Shown in pieces: positions 40,768 to 52,197 of a stretch of DNA of 64,000 nucleotides. Under the pieces are notes generated by a model that was not told the origin of the DNA, did no database searches, and saw only the letters and a list, made by a program, of their open reading frames with translations. Origin of the DNA: Ganoderma boninense. Lineage: Eukaryota; Basidiomycota; Agaricomycetes; Polyporales; Polyporaceae. A program made the position numbers and the translations under genes. The stretch covers positions 1,724,138 through 1,788,137 of the forward strand of contig CM035310.1 of assembly GCA_002900995.3 (NCBI GenBank). Reading direction: 5' to 3'. The number at the start of each line of letters is the position of its first letter. Within the stretch, counting starts at the first letter, position 1.

Positions 40768-43438
40768 CTAGTCAGCAGGGATGTGCGCAGTGATCTCCTC
40801 GAGCAGTTCTTCCGCGATCTTAGCATTTGAGACCTACACGAGGGAGTTAAAATCAAATTCATCGGCAAATTGGCCTGAAAAACAAACCCTGAGATTATAA
40901 TGCGTCGTAGTGTTCCCCTCGAACACACTAAATCGGATGTACCGAGGGTCCTGAGCGGAGAAGCACCGCATACCCTTGAACAAGGTTGCGTTCAGCAGCA
41001 CTGTATACACCGCCTCCTTCCGCATGACTGTCATCAGAAGAAAGAATTCCAACCTCAGATCACAAAGAAAGGAACAAAGGGAACAAAACAACGTACTGAG
41101 CCGCGCCCCTCCCCCATCCTCGCTCCTCACATTCAACCTCAACATCCCCGTCCCTCGTTCTTTCCACTGGTTTGCCTCGCTCAGCGCAAAAAGCTTCCCC
41201 CGCACCTGGTATACCGTATCCTCCTCTTCCTCCCCAGTGTGCACTACATGGCCGCACGCCATCAGCCACTCTCCAGCTCCACTCGCGGACAGAGTGAAGA
41301 GAGAAGCGGACGCACCTTCCTGCTCAGTCAAATTCAGCCTCTTTTGCTCTTCGTCCTCATCTTCGTCCTCCCTGTCCTTCCCCGCCCGCAACTGCTCCTT
41401 GAAGCTTGCACCCTGCTTCTTGTCCTCCCTCCCGCTCTCACTCTCCTCCCCTGATCCAGAATCCTTGCTTCCGTCCAACGCATTTGCCGCATGTCCGCTA
41501 CTGCTCCCGCTGACGGCGTTCGCCTCGCCTGCAGACATCGCCTCGCCAAGCGGTGGGGAGCGCTTGGGCGTTGGCGCCGCGAAGCCTTGTGCGCCTCCTA
41601 CTGCATACGCGGAAAATGCGCTTGCAGACCGAGCCGGGGTGCCGTGCCGTGATGGCGAGCGGCTCCGGAGCACGCTTGAGGGGGTCGGTGGAGGCGATTT
41701 GGGCCGTTTGGCTGCGCTAGCGAATGGGGAGGTCGAGGACGCGAACGCCTCAAATCCTGTGCGTTTGTGTGCCTGTGAAGGAGACGCAATGGAGGACGAT
41801 GAGTCCTTGACATCCTTGCCGACAAAATCCGATGCGCCGCTGAAGGGGGAAGAAGACGATGCAAATGAGGAGAAGGAGGAGGCTGTCCCACCGCTGGAGA
41901 AAGCACTGGCGGTAGGGCTGCCGCCGGTGCTGGCGGTGGCCCAAGGAGAGGTAGAAGGTTGTTTCGCGCCGAAAATTCGGGGCCCGCTAACGTTTGAAAA
42001 AGGAGAGGTCGTCGACGCATAAGCCATGAAACCACCCTGAGACCGTCGTAGAGTCAGCGTACTGGGAAGACCTGAAAAAATAGAGACGGAGTGCACTCAC
42101 CAACTTGGGAGTGGCATCCGGTGGAGGTATTGGTGAAGCCGTCTTCTCTAGTTTCTCGTCCTCGTCCGGTGGGGGGGTCGGCCGCTTCTTCTCCCTGGTG
42201 TTGGGGTCGTCCTCTGGGTCGTCTCGCGGACGTTTGGTTGCACCCACAGTCGCGGCGCCGTTACTGCTGGGAATGTCTCCAGGAACCAGCGCCTCACTGA
42301 CGGTGCGGTCGCCGAGCTTGCGCTTGAGGCCCTTCTCTTGGTCGGAGTCCGAGTCACGTCGTTGGGTGGATGGAAGTCGAGGGGCGTCGGGGATGGGTTT
42401 GGTGGAATCATCGACGGGGGTAATTTCGGTCGAGGGTTCAGGCGCTCCGGGCACATGAGAGTCGGATGGGTGGTCGGCATGAGCTGCGGCCACCGTATCC
42501 TCTTCAACGCGGGCGGTGGCGGACAAGATTTTGGGGCTCTCCCCACGCGGTGATGGAGGGACGATGACCTCGCGTTGATGGTCCGGTTCGGGGTCGGTAT
42601 CTACTGGCGGGATAATCTTATCATCTTGCAGGGATGGCAATTGGGGATCTGTGACGGTCTCCATGTTGGTCTCCAAGTGAGTGGCGGGGGTGGAGGCGTT
42701 GGAGAGAAGGTCGAGATTGGGGGGAGCATCCTTGTTGAGGTTTTGCCAGGTTATGTCTTCAACACCCTGGCTGATTTGTCGTACCTTGGATTCATGTGGC
42801 GGAGAGCCATTGAGCTTGTGGTCGTCTTCGGCCTGTTCTTGTGGGGCCTCGAGGACGGAATCGGTTGTGCGATTCTTCTTTGCTGGGGTGCGGCGTTCCT
42901 TGGGGTCAGGGATCTCGGAGGGGATTTCCTGTAGGACATGATTGAGTTTGTGGCGGGGGAGAGGGGGGTTGAGAGGATGCATATGAGTGGACATCGGGTC
43001 GGGGGCAAAGGGATAGTCGGAAGGTGTGGTCGAAGGATGGAGGGGAAGAATGGAAGAAGACGGGAGGATGGGGGTGTGTGGAGATGCTTGGAAATGGGCT
43101 GAAGATGTGGTAAGGCAAAAAAAGGGAGGGGAGGAGATGGATGGGATGAGGGAAAGCTTAAATGGACCGAGGACGTACGAGGTGGGCGGGGTGTGGAGTG
43201 GGGGGCTCGAGGGAGACCTCGCGCTCGCGCTTCCTGGAATTCTTGATGTCTAGGCGTGTATGATTGATCGGAGATGTAGAGCAAAGGGTTGGGAGAGGAG
43301 GGACGCACCACTGGGCTCGTCCGGAGGAGTTGATAACCCTGTGGCTGGTGGCTGGTCGGGGTGGTCGGGAGAGAGACGAGCTGCATGTGAAGGGGGATCG
43401 GACGGGGAGGGGGCGCGGGAGGCGGCGTGTGGGGACAT
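40768..43438 (-). CDS. Ran-binding-domain (RanBP1-type) nuclear protein, Yrb2/Nup2-like
   Basis: A C-terminal Ran-binding domain is clear: TGEEEEDTVYQVRGKLFAL, WKERGTGMLRLNVR, an intron, then VMRKEAVYTVLLNATLFKGM, IRFSVFEGNTTTHYNLR, and a last exon SNAKIAEELLEEITAHIPAD ending at 40768. Upstream is a long disordered region with FG-like spacing (STTSPF, SSTSPFASA, SSSSPFSGA) and the nuclear motif IKNSRKREREVSLEPPTP near the N-terminus. Introns include about 42036-42100 (joins TPKL to GGFMAYAS). The start at 43438 (MSPHAASRAPSPSD) is chosen because splicing from it into IKNSRKRERE keeps the frame. In yeasts, Yrb2/Hba1 and Nup2 use this domain in Ran-dependent nuclear export or pore function; which one this is cannot be settled by eye. 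Confidence 0.83.
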
Positions 43439-43728
43439 GGGGGACAGCGCCGGGGGTGGGTCGTCGACCGAGGCTTGTTGTGGAGGGAGGAGAGCTGAGG
43501 AGGGGCGTGGGGGACGGTGTTCGCCCTCGGCTACCGGCCAGCGTCCGACTCGCCAACCCGCCCCCCGGCGTCTGCCCTGGCGCCAGACGATGAGATAAGA
43601 TAAAGCCCCCGAGTCGCGATCCCGTGACCCGCCGCCACCCTCAGCCAGCGAGTTCAGTCCACCCGCAGCGGGCACCAGCGCAGCTCATCGACATCAGCCT
43701 CCAGCTCGCCAACCCAGCACCGTCCACA

Positions 43729-45691
43729 ATGTCTCTCCCGGCAGCGGTCGAGGCCAGCAGGGCACAGCGCGTCCAACGCCAACAGGCTCGCTACAGAGAT
43801 CGCGGCGGGTGCGTTCCTCTCCATCCACCGTCCTTCCCCCGCTTTCCTCAACGACCACACACCCAGCATCTTCAAACCTGCAGACCACAACCCCCTCCTC
43901 GACCTTCTTCTCGCACGTGGCGTCAACGGTGAATCCCCGTCCCCCACTAACTCTCCTCCTCCCTCCCCAAGCCGATCTGCCTCTCCCAGACGCAAACGCC
44001 CATCCTCCCACTCCCAACATCCTCCCACTACTCGGCCCCCTCGTGCTCTCAAAGTGCCCGCAAAAAATCGGCCCAGCAGCAAGCCAACCTTTACCGCCCC
44101 AGAACGCACCGCGGATGACCCTCACAATGACCTCCACGACATGTCCGATCCAGGTCCGTCATACTCTGCCCCCCCCATTCCTTTCCTTTTCTCATTTACC
44201 ACTCTCCAGGTCCCTCTATCCCCGCCGACCCCCCCGCCGACCCGCAAGAGCCGTGCCTCCAAATCTGCCTCCAAATCACGTCGTCAAAGCTCATGTCAGT
44301 GCCTTTTACCCTTGCTGCATCGCCCCCCAATTTACACCAACCCTTCCGTCTTCTTTCAGCAGTCCGTCCGGAACCACCACCACATCCTTCCGACGACGAA
44401 TCCCTTCCTGTAGGTCTGTGCTCTTGTCTCTCTTTGTTTTTCTCCGCCCACGAACCTACCGTATTTCAGGCCTGTCCAACCACACTAGAGCTCGCGATAA
44501 CGCGCCAAAGTCCACTAGGGGTGCGCCAATCGCGTTGCGCCCTACCTCCTTGACTGAATACTTGATTCTTCCTCCCTTTTTCAACAACAAGAGAAACCTT
44601 CCAAACCCAGACAACCACGCAACCGCAAGCTTCCTTCACACAACCTCTTCCAACCTCTCACATCGAGACTGTCACTGATCATGCCGGCCCTGCGAACCCT
44701 TCCCGCAGTAGGGCTCAGAAGAAAGCCAAACCGTCTAAATCAAAGGTTGCCGTCGTAGCAAAGTTGGCTACCGAGAGCGAGGACCCGAATCCCGCCCCAG
44801 CTCCATGTCCGTGCTTCCATTCTCCTCCATCTCAGCTCCTCCCTCTTATAGATATTGTAGTACGTCCCAAACCGAGTCGTCGTACAGTGCAATCCCTCGA
44901 ATCGGATAGCGAACAGCCTTGCATCCCGAAAAAGTCTGCCAAAGGAAAACTCAGAGCTACATCGCTGGAGAAAGGGAATCATTCATCTCAAGGTACGTCC
45001 GGCCGCCTTCTACAAATATGCCTATCTCTAATATCCCTTCTGGGATCAGGTGGCGGGATAACTGCTCAGAAGACCACAAATCGCAAAACGGATGGCGGGG
45101 TAAACAGCCAGTCTGACGTTAAAGAGGCGACCCTAGAAACATGTGCACAAGTATCCACTTCTCTGGGTACGAAGCGCAAGAAACTCCCGTCAGCGTCCAG
45201 TAATCTTCCGTCCGCTGGCCGTCATGTGCATTTGGAATTGAATGCAGACAAACACTCCCCCCAAAGTCGGTCCTCTAGTCCTGAGTCACCAGCGAAGGAG
45301 CCTGCAAGAAAACGTCGTAAAGCCCGCCAAACAGTTGACAATGATGATGATAAGGTCATAGAGGAGCAAGAGCCACAGATGCAAAATCGCCGGCCTTCGC
45401 GCCAAATGGGGAATGCTAGCGACCTTAAGGATCGGCGAAAGGTCTCTCGTTCAAAAGCTCCGTGAGTAACTCCTCCTGTGCGACGACTGTTGGCTCATGC
45501 AACTTTGAAAGGCCCATCCCAATGCCGAATGGGGTCAGGCTGAAACCTAAACCGCGTGTAAGTGCAGTCTTGTGGCCGATACATGTTTTGTTTCTTACCA
45601 GAGGTGCTTTGTACAGCCACGTCTGTCAATGTTCCAGCCACCCCCAGACGATGACACCAGCGATCGTGATCCTATTGACTTTCTTTCTTAA
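43729..45691 (+). CDS. Unrecognised disordered, basic protein
   Basis: Start at 43729 (MSLPAAVEASRAQRVQRQQA). The first intron (GTGCGT...CAG, about 43810-43860) joins RYRDRGG to FKPADHNPLLDLLLARGVNG, the only compact segment. The rest is rich in Ser, Pro, Lys and Arg (for example SPSPTNSPPPSPSRSASPRR, ARKRRKARQTV), with several further short introns between 44.15 and 45.0 kb, and ends PPPDDDTSDRDPIDFLS at 45691. The composition suggests a nuclear or chromatin-associated protein, but I recognise no family. It starts 290 bp from the divergent Ran-binding gene, so the two may share a promoter. The exon map between 44.4 and 44.8 kb is uncertain. Confidence 0.65.
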
Positions 45692-45944
45692 ACACACGCT
45701 TTTTGGACATATTCCACGATACTACATGGATATTCTAAGTTGGACTGGAAACCTCGGAGTAAAAGTTGCTGTGGCATAGTGCCCTTGTAAAGACACGGAC
45801 GGAAGGGATGCCTGACCGATCCCAGCCTAAGCTGTCAGTTCACCATGCTTGAGACCGAGACTTGCTTTACGCATTGAAGAGTGTTCAAAGGCAAAAACCC
45901 GACGCGACGATCGAGGGAAGCGTATATTTCTACGACATTGGAAA

Positions 45945-46481
45945 CTACACAGCCTTTGGGTGGAGAATGCCTGTCGCAGCAGGAAGTACGGCGTCCTCGT
46001 CTCTGCCTGCACGATTTCCACTATAAGCCAGAACGCCAAATGTCCCGAATGAAGCGTGTACACACCTTCGTAGAACTTCTGCAAAAAGGTCCTTGGGGGG
46101 CGCCCTTTGGGCTGGAGGAGTACGCCCATCACATGGTCAAGCTGCTTCCAGCAGTTCATGGTCTCCTGGTACTCCTGCTGGCCCTTCTGGAGGAGGACGT
46201 CGATGACGCGGGTGTCGGAGACATAGCGATTCTGCTCAAAGTGCTGGCGGATGCAGTGTCGTACGAATGCTGGGGAGACGTTGAGGGCATAAATGGAGCA
46301 AATCTCGGGAGCCTGTAGTTGTTTGCGGCCATATTAGAGGGGGTGCGGAGGTGGGGTAGGAAAGGTAGAACGTACACCGCGATACCAGTCACGGTACAAT
46401 TTGAGGACGCGGCTACGAGCTTCCTGGGGACTGGCGGAGATCTGCGCCGAACGGGCGAGTCTTGGCGGGGATGGTGGCCAT
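45945..46481 (-). CDS. Complex I LYR-motif subunit NDUFA6 (B14)
   Basis: Start at 46481 (MATIPAKTRPFGADLRQ). The LYR motif is intact: SPQEARSRVLKLYRDWYRG. After an intron come APEICSIYALNVSPAFVRHC, IRQHFEQNRYVSDTRVIDVL, KGQQEYQETMNCWKQLDHVM and RTFLQKFYEG, then a second intron (GTGTGT...CAG) and a short last exon RDEDAVLPAATGILHPKAV. Length (about 130 residues) and motif order match the NDUFA6/NB4M accessory subunit of mitochondrial NADH:ubiquinone oxidoreductase, which binds the acyl carrier protein through its LYR fold. It is divergent from the PP28 gene over 246 bp. Confidence 0.93.
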
Positions 46482-46727
46482 GGCGTGGTGAGGAGGGACA
46501 GAGGGAGGAGCGCAGTCGGCGGAGGACGGCGGCGAGGGCGGGCTTCGGGTTCGAGCGACTCGGCGACGGCGACACGTGATCCGCTGTGGCGTCGCGAACT
46601 GGGACTCAGACTCAGACTCAGTCACTCGCTCGAATCCTGCAGCAGGCGTGCGTCTCCGTCTGCGACTTATCTCTCCCAATCATCTCCCCACCAACAGCCC
46701 GCACCTCTTCCTTTACCCTTCCATCTC

Positions 46728-47746
46728 ATGGCTCGTGGAACCTTCAAACAACGACGCGGCGGCGGCAGAAAGTGCGAACATCCAATCATTTCTCCCATCG
46801 CACCCCAATCCCACTCACCCACATATACAATCCCACAGCTTTAGGTACGTGCGCGACCGATCGTATCGGTTCACCCTTTATATCAACACACCCCAGCAAG
46901 AACCTCATCTTGGACGAGAACGGTACCGCCGTAGCCAAGGATAAATGGTCCGCAGCGCTGTCCTACTACTAACCCTGCCCTTGTCGTTGGCTCACGAGGC
47001 CTCGCCATCGTCTTCCTCCTTTCGTTATCATCTCAAAGGGCTGCCCGGGATCGCGAAGAAGATGACGATGATGCGGAGGAGGAAGACGAAGAAGAGTCCG
47101 ACGAGGACGAGGACGAGAGCGAAGACGACGCTGCCCCCAAGGCCGCCCAGGCCGAACTGTCCCGCGTCGAGCGCAAAGAGATGAAGAAGAAGAAGGCTCA
47201 GGCCGCACAGGCCAAGAAGCAGGTCAACGGCGATGGGGAAGATGAGGACGAGGATGAGGATGAGGATCCCGTACTCGTCAACCCCAATCATTCCGCCGGG
47301 AAGCGGATGAACCTCTCCGATCTCAGTGCACCGCGCGAGCTCTCGCGAAAGGAGAGGCAAGCTCCCTATTTTACCCTTTCTATGTATCATGCGCTCATGT
47401 TTTGTGGGATCAGGGAAGAGAAAGAGAAGAAGGAAGCGAAGGAGCGATACTGGAAGGTACAGACCTGCCTCCTTCTGTATTTGAAGCGGCCTCACAATCC
47501 ACACTCTTTATTTAGCTCCATGCAGCGGGCAAGACCGACCAAGCGAAGTCCGACCTCGCTCGTCTTGCCAAGATCCGTGCCGAACGCGAGGCTGCCCAAG
47601 CCAAGCGCAAGGCAGAGGCGGAAAGTACGTCCCTTGTCCTATCCTCATGCCCCCAGTCCAGGTGCTTACCCACTCACCTCCCTTCAGCGAAGGCTGCAGA
47701 AGCGGATCAGAAGCGGAAGGAACAGATGGCGAAGAGACGTACTTGA
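46728..47746 (+). CDS. Casein kinase substrate phosphoprotein PP28 (PDAP1 family)
   Basis: Start at 46728 (MARGTFKQRRGGGR). Introns split the gene into short exons: KNLILDENGTAVAKDK; the acidic exon EEEDEEESDEDEDESEDDAA; ELSRVERKEMKKKKAQ; DPVLVNPNHSAGKRMNLSDL; SAPRELSRKER; EEKEKKEAKERYWK; LHAAGKTDQAKSDLARLAKI; RAEREAAQAKRKAEAE; and AKAAEADQKRKEQMAKRRT, ending at 47746. These are the PP28/PDAP1 signature segments in order. The family is a conserved, heavily phosphorylated cytosolic/ribosome-associated protein linked to translation and growth. The intron between SRKER and EEKEK (about 47358-47415) starts with GC and not GT. Confidence 0.92.
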
Positions 47747-47959
47747 GGACAGGATTCACAGTCATCCGTCAAGATGGGTCGCCGAGGTTTTGTACGAGAT
47801 ATGCATGTATCACTACATCAGGTTCCGCTCTCGACTCTCTGCAATGTTTACATCCATTTTATTTCGGTATAACTCTGAGATCTGGGCTCTGATCACTTGT
47901 CATACTCGTACGCATTTACAATGCGGTCGAATGGGAGCGGATACAGGCAAAAGCGATGG

Positions 47960-50420
47960 CTAGAACTTACTAGTCCAGTCCCTGGTCGCATCTTTACCCT
48001 TGACCGTGAAGGTATCCAACTCTCTGAACCACTTTACTCTCATTAACGCCTTTTGCATCTCATCTCTCCTTGGCACCTTCCCCCACCCTACCCACTTCGT
48101 GATCCACTTCAACAGCCTGACATATTGGCTCTCCCCACCCCTCAACCTCCGGATCCACGGGCCTTCGAACGTCACCTCGCCCCAGTATACAAGGGCAGTT
48201 GCGAGGGTATCCCGTGACGGATCCACTTTCAAGTAACGCATCCAGGTAAGGACCAGGGGTATCTGCGCCGCGCGGTCTTCCTCCGCCAGGAGATCCAATA
48301 GTGCGCGGAACATGGCGTCCTCTGGGACAATCCCCAAGTACATCCTCCCCACATTTAAGGCTGGGCTCGTGTCGGCGTCATCGTCATCCGTTGCAGCATC
48401 GTGCTCGCTTGGATGGGAGGAGAAGCTATGCAGGAGGTCGGACATGGGCGAGAGGGCCTGCTCGCCAGCGTTCCTCCGGATCGCGTAGCACGGAGGATCA
48501 AATCCCCTCAGCTCCGGCCAGTTCATCGTCAATACCTCCCACGCAATGCGCAGCGCGGTGGCTCCAGCTCGCTCGCCCCTCCAGAACGCAGTGACCGGTC
48601 GCTTCCTGTCTGGCACCAGGAGCGCCTCAAAAGCCTGGGAAGCCTCCTCTCTGCCCATCGTGGTCCAATCGACGGAGGCTGACCGGGATTTGAGAGGGAG
48701 AACACGTCCCAGGCCAAAGTCCGCGATGGCGACTTGCAACGTGCCCTCAGTCTTGCGTGCATACCGTGCTGCTTTGAGCACTATGGCGAGAGTGACGGAG
48801 TCCGGTTCGACACGAAAGACGCAACGCATCGTGTCCCAGATGAAAAACACGGCGTCTGGCCGTCCAATGCGGAGCAGAGAAATCATGTAGCTATTAACAG
48901 CCTGAGTGTCGATGGTTCGCTCGGCTCGGACGTACGTCTTCGGAGTGAGCACAACATAGTCTCCTTGGAGGTGTTTGTCCACGGCTATTGGAGCATCAGA
49001 TACTGGGACGAGGGACAAAAGAAGGCGAAAAGCAGCATCAGGACGACCGATCGCCGTCAAGGCTTCAACAGCAATGGTGACCTCGGGTGCACTGAACTTG
49101 TCTCTTTCATCCCAAATCTCGTGGAGGAGTTTCGCTGCCTCGCCATATTCGCTCCTTTTGAGCAGGCCCTTGATAGTTACGAAGTAGCACCACAGCCGCT
49201 TCGTCCCGTCCCCGAGGCCATGTAGACCGGAGCGGAATATGGCGAGCAGTCGGTGCGATGGAGTGACAGCATGGTTTGCAGCGACACGAAGAGCAAGCAT
49301 GTACACCTTCTTCGGGATCCCCATACGGCCAGGCAACGGGGGAACATGACCACGTTGTCGCACGTTGGGATCCGCGTTTGCGCGGGTGGCAGTCTTGAGC
49401 AAGTACTTGACATACTGCGTAACCTGCTTGGGCCGCTTCGCAGCTCGCAAGGAGTCCTCTAACATGAGAGCCTGATGACGGATTGCGGTAACATACTCGG
49501 CCTTGGGGCCATAGTATTCGCCAACACGGATCCTTCGCCAATAGATGGAAGCAGCCTTGCGCTTGCCAGCTCTGCCATATATGCGGACGAAGGAGCGTGA
49601 GTGAGCGAGATTCGGGGAATAACCGCGGGCTTTCATGTGCTTTTCGACTCGGACGGCAACACGACCCGTGGCGGCGCGGTTCTCGAGTATGGCACGGTAA
49701 GTGCGTACGCCCAAATCGAAGTGGTTTCGGGTGGCGAGGTCGAGGAGGAGGGCGATCATGCGTTGGAGTTCGTTGGCGGGGTGTACTTGGGCGAGAATAC
49801 GAAGCATGAGGGCGATGTGAAAGTCGTGGAGACCGTGCTTGTAGTTGGCGAGTCGAATGACAACGGAGCGAAGGGGGGCATACATGCGGAGGTGAGCAAG
49901 CCAGTATGCAGCAAGTAGAAGGACGAGGGGAGAGAGCTGATGGGAAGTGTGAGGGTGGCGGAGGGCGACGGTGGTGGCGGCGAAGGCTTCAGCAGGGGCA
50001 GCCGGGGGCTTTGAGAGGATGGCGAGGAGGAGCCAGGTAGGGAGGGGTGCTGGACGGGGTGCGGGGGATGGCGTGAGGGGCAGGAGAGAAAGGAGATGGT
50101 CGACATGGTCAAGGGCTGAGGCGAGGGTGGGAGCGTTGGCGATGTGAGCCCAGTGGTTGTACTCGGAGGAGTCGAGGTGAGAGGGGGCGAGGGGAAGAGA
50201 GCGTGCGGGAGGTGAAGAGGCGGGGGCAGGGACGAATGCGAGGGAGGGGTCGTTGCATCGTCTGCGGTATATGGCAAGGAGGCTGCGGGGAGTGAGGATG
50301 TAGGGTTCCCTGCGAAGGCTGGCGGGGCCGGGGGATGTGAGCGGGGGTGGTTTTACGGGCGTACTGGCGGATGAAGAGGGACGACGGGTGGGGGTGAAGA
50401 CGGAGAGCGCTCCGCAACAT
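47960..50420 (-). CDS. Large PPR/TPR-like mitochondrial protein
   Basis: An open frame from about 50316 to 47960 continues upstream of its first ATG (49885) without a stop. It reads EPYILTPRSLLAIYRRRCND, SSEYNHWAHIANAPTLASAL, PLVLLLAAYWLAHLRMYAPL, then helical repeats (VRTYRAILENRAATGRVAVR; HSRSFVRIYGRAGKRKAASI; WCYFVTIKGLLKRSEYGEAA; VNSYMISLLRIGRPDAVFFI). A plausible mitochondrial presequence MLRSALRLHPHPSSLF with RQYARK starts at 50420 in the neighbouring frame. It would join if one G in CAGGGAACC (about 50315-50321) were extra, so either a one-base error or frameshift is present or the true start is an unseen exon. Total about 800 residues. The role is probably organelle RNA metabolism. 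Confidence 0.75.
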
Positions 50421-50803
50421 ACATCTGGACAGGCAGAGACGTCGACGGCGGGGTGGCGCTAGGGAGGCCGGGAAGATGGACGAGGGTCTGGCGGGTGAAC
50501 GACGCGTCCTCCGCGGTGCTGGACTGCTCAGTGCTGGTGACTGCAATGCCAAGTGACTGCTCGATGGCGGCGACGCGGACCAGGGCGCGCCGGGCGTCGG
50601 GGGAGGGCGGAGTCGGGGCGGGGGAATTGGGGCGGAGATGCAAGTGCGATCAGAATGGACCCACAAAGGGCGGCGCTGCCCGCCCGGTTCCTGTTTTTCG
50701 CCACGTCCTTCCCGCCCCCCGCCTCCACCGTCGGGTACTCCTCTCTCATCTCTCTCTCCACTCTCACCGGCGGCGCGCCCCCACAAGTGGCTGACTCGTA
50801 AAC
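50421..50803. promoter_or_regulatory. Divergent intergenic region
   Basis: 383 bp, GC-rich, between the PPR-like gene and the SR-protein gene. No gene of its own is supported; promoter role inferred from position. Confidence 0.4.
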
Positions 50804-51918
50804 ATGCCTCGTATCCTCTTCGTCAGTGGTTTCCACCCCACCACCCGCGCCAGGGACCTCGCCTATGAGTTCGAAAGGTGATCCACCGCCCCTCCTCTTC
50901 GCTCTGTCCTGTCCCCCTCATACCGCCCATTCGTTTCCAGGTATGGTCCCCTTGTTCGCTGCGACGTTCCTGCTCCTCGCAACCCCCATGCAAACTCAAA
51001 CCCGTAAGTCGCCTTTGATTCTTTGTCCAACCTCCTCTCCTCTTGCAGTCGAGTCGTACCCCGTCCACCAAATTTCGCTTTTCGCGCAACCTCGCCCCGC
51101 CCGCGTTCGCGAGCCGTCGCTACCATGCCGTTGTCGTCGAGCCGTTCGAGTCCCCGAGCCGCGTTGGTCCCCGCGCCCGCCCTCCAATGTCGTCGCCCTA
51201 GCACGCGCTGCGCTCGCATTTCAAATCCGATTCGCATTCGCTTCCCCCCGTCCCCCGATCAATCCGAGCTCAACGTCCCCCTCTCCCCGCCATGCAGTTA
51301 CGCTTTTGTCGAGTTCCGCTCCCAGCGCGATGCCGAAGATGCTTATTACGATATGTAAGTCCCCAACTCCCGCGCGCAACTCTTCCCTGTCAACCGTCCG
51401 CCAATCCCCTGATGCCTGATACCGCTCTCTCGCTCCACACAGGCACGGCCGTTACTTCGAAGGTTCCAGGTTAAGCATCCAGGTAAGTGCCACCCCCGCC
51501 TTTTCATCTTTGTCATCACAGCACCCACAAAACGATGTCTAATCCATCATTTCTCACCATCTAGTGGGCCAAGAATCCACCATCGTCGGTCTGGCGCTTC
51601 GATCGCCGCTCCCCTCCTCCCCGTCGGGACCGTGAGCGTTCTCGCAGCCCGCGCCGCCGAGGTGGGGACAGGGATAGGGATAGGGGTCATGACCGTGACC
51701 GCGAGAGGGACCGCGGCGGGGATGATAGAGACAAGGACCGTGAGGAGCGGCGCCGCAGGAGCAGGACCCCCGACCGCAGGCGGAGTGCGAGCCCTGAGAG
51801 ACGGAGCAAGGAAGACCGGGCTAGGACCCCGCCTCCGCCTGAGGAGGGAGACAGGAAGAAGGATGAGCAGGAGGAGGAGCCGCGCGACCGTGCGCAGACG
51901 CCTCCGCGCGATTTTTGA
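50804..51918 (+). CDS. SR-type RNA-binding protein (one RRM, RS tail)
   Basis: Start at 50804 (MPRILFVSGFHPTTRARDLA). The RRM is assembled from four exons: RNP2 is ILFVSGF; after the first intron YGPLVRCDVPAPRNPHANSN; after a long second intron (about 51005-51297, about 290 bp, unusually long here) YAFVEFRSQRDAEDAYYDM with RNP1; then HGRYFEGSRLSIQ and WAKNPPSSVWRFDRR. The C-terminus is RS/RD-rich (RRDRERSRSPRRRGGDRDRD and similar) ending in an acidic, Pro-containing tail at 51918. Such proteins act in pre-mRNA splicing or mRNA export. The closest functional relatives would be fission yeast Srp1/Srp2 and human SRSF proteins. Confidence 0.9.
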
Positions 51919-52197
51919 GCTACGGTGAACGATTGCACTGGCGACAATTGCTGAGCATGATCGTCATTGAGGTTCAGCTTTATGCTGAAGAATTTTCGTT
52001 CGGGCTTGATTCTCTCTTTGATTCCGTTTACCTTACATGCAGTCTACCTTCGGCGGCGCAGAATGAATTCGTGCGATTAAATGAAGCTACAGTAGTGTTG
52101 GTACCGACGGTCTCAGTCATGTAATAGAGACAGCAAATATGCAATCTGGTTCTGTGGGCACTTCTCATCCGTCCAGTCCTTGTCGTCGCTGGGCGAG

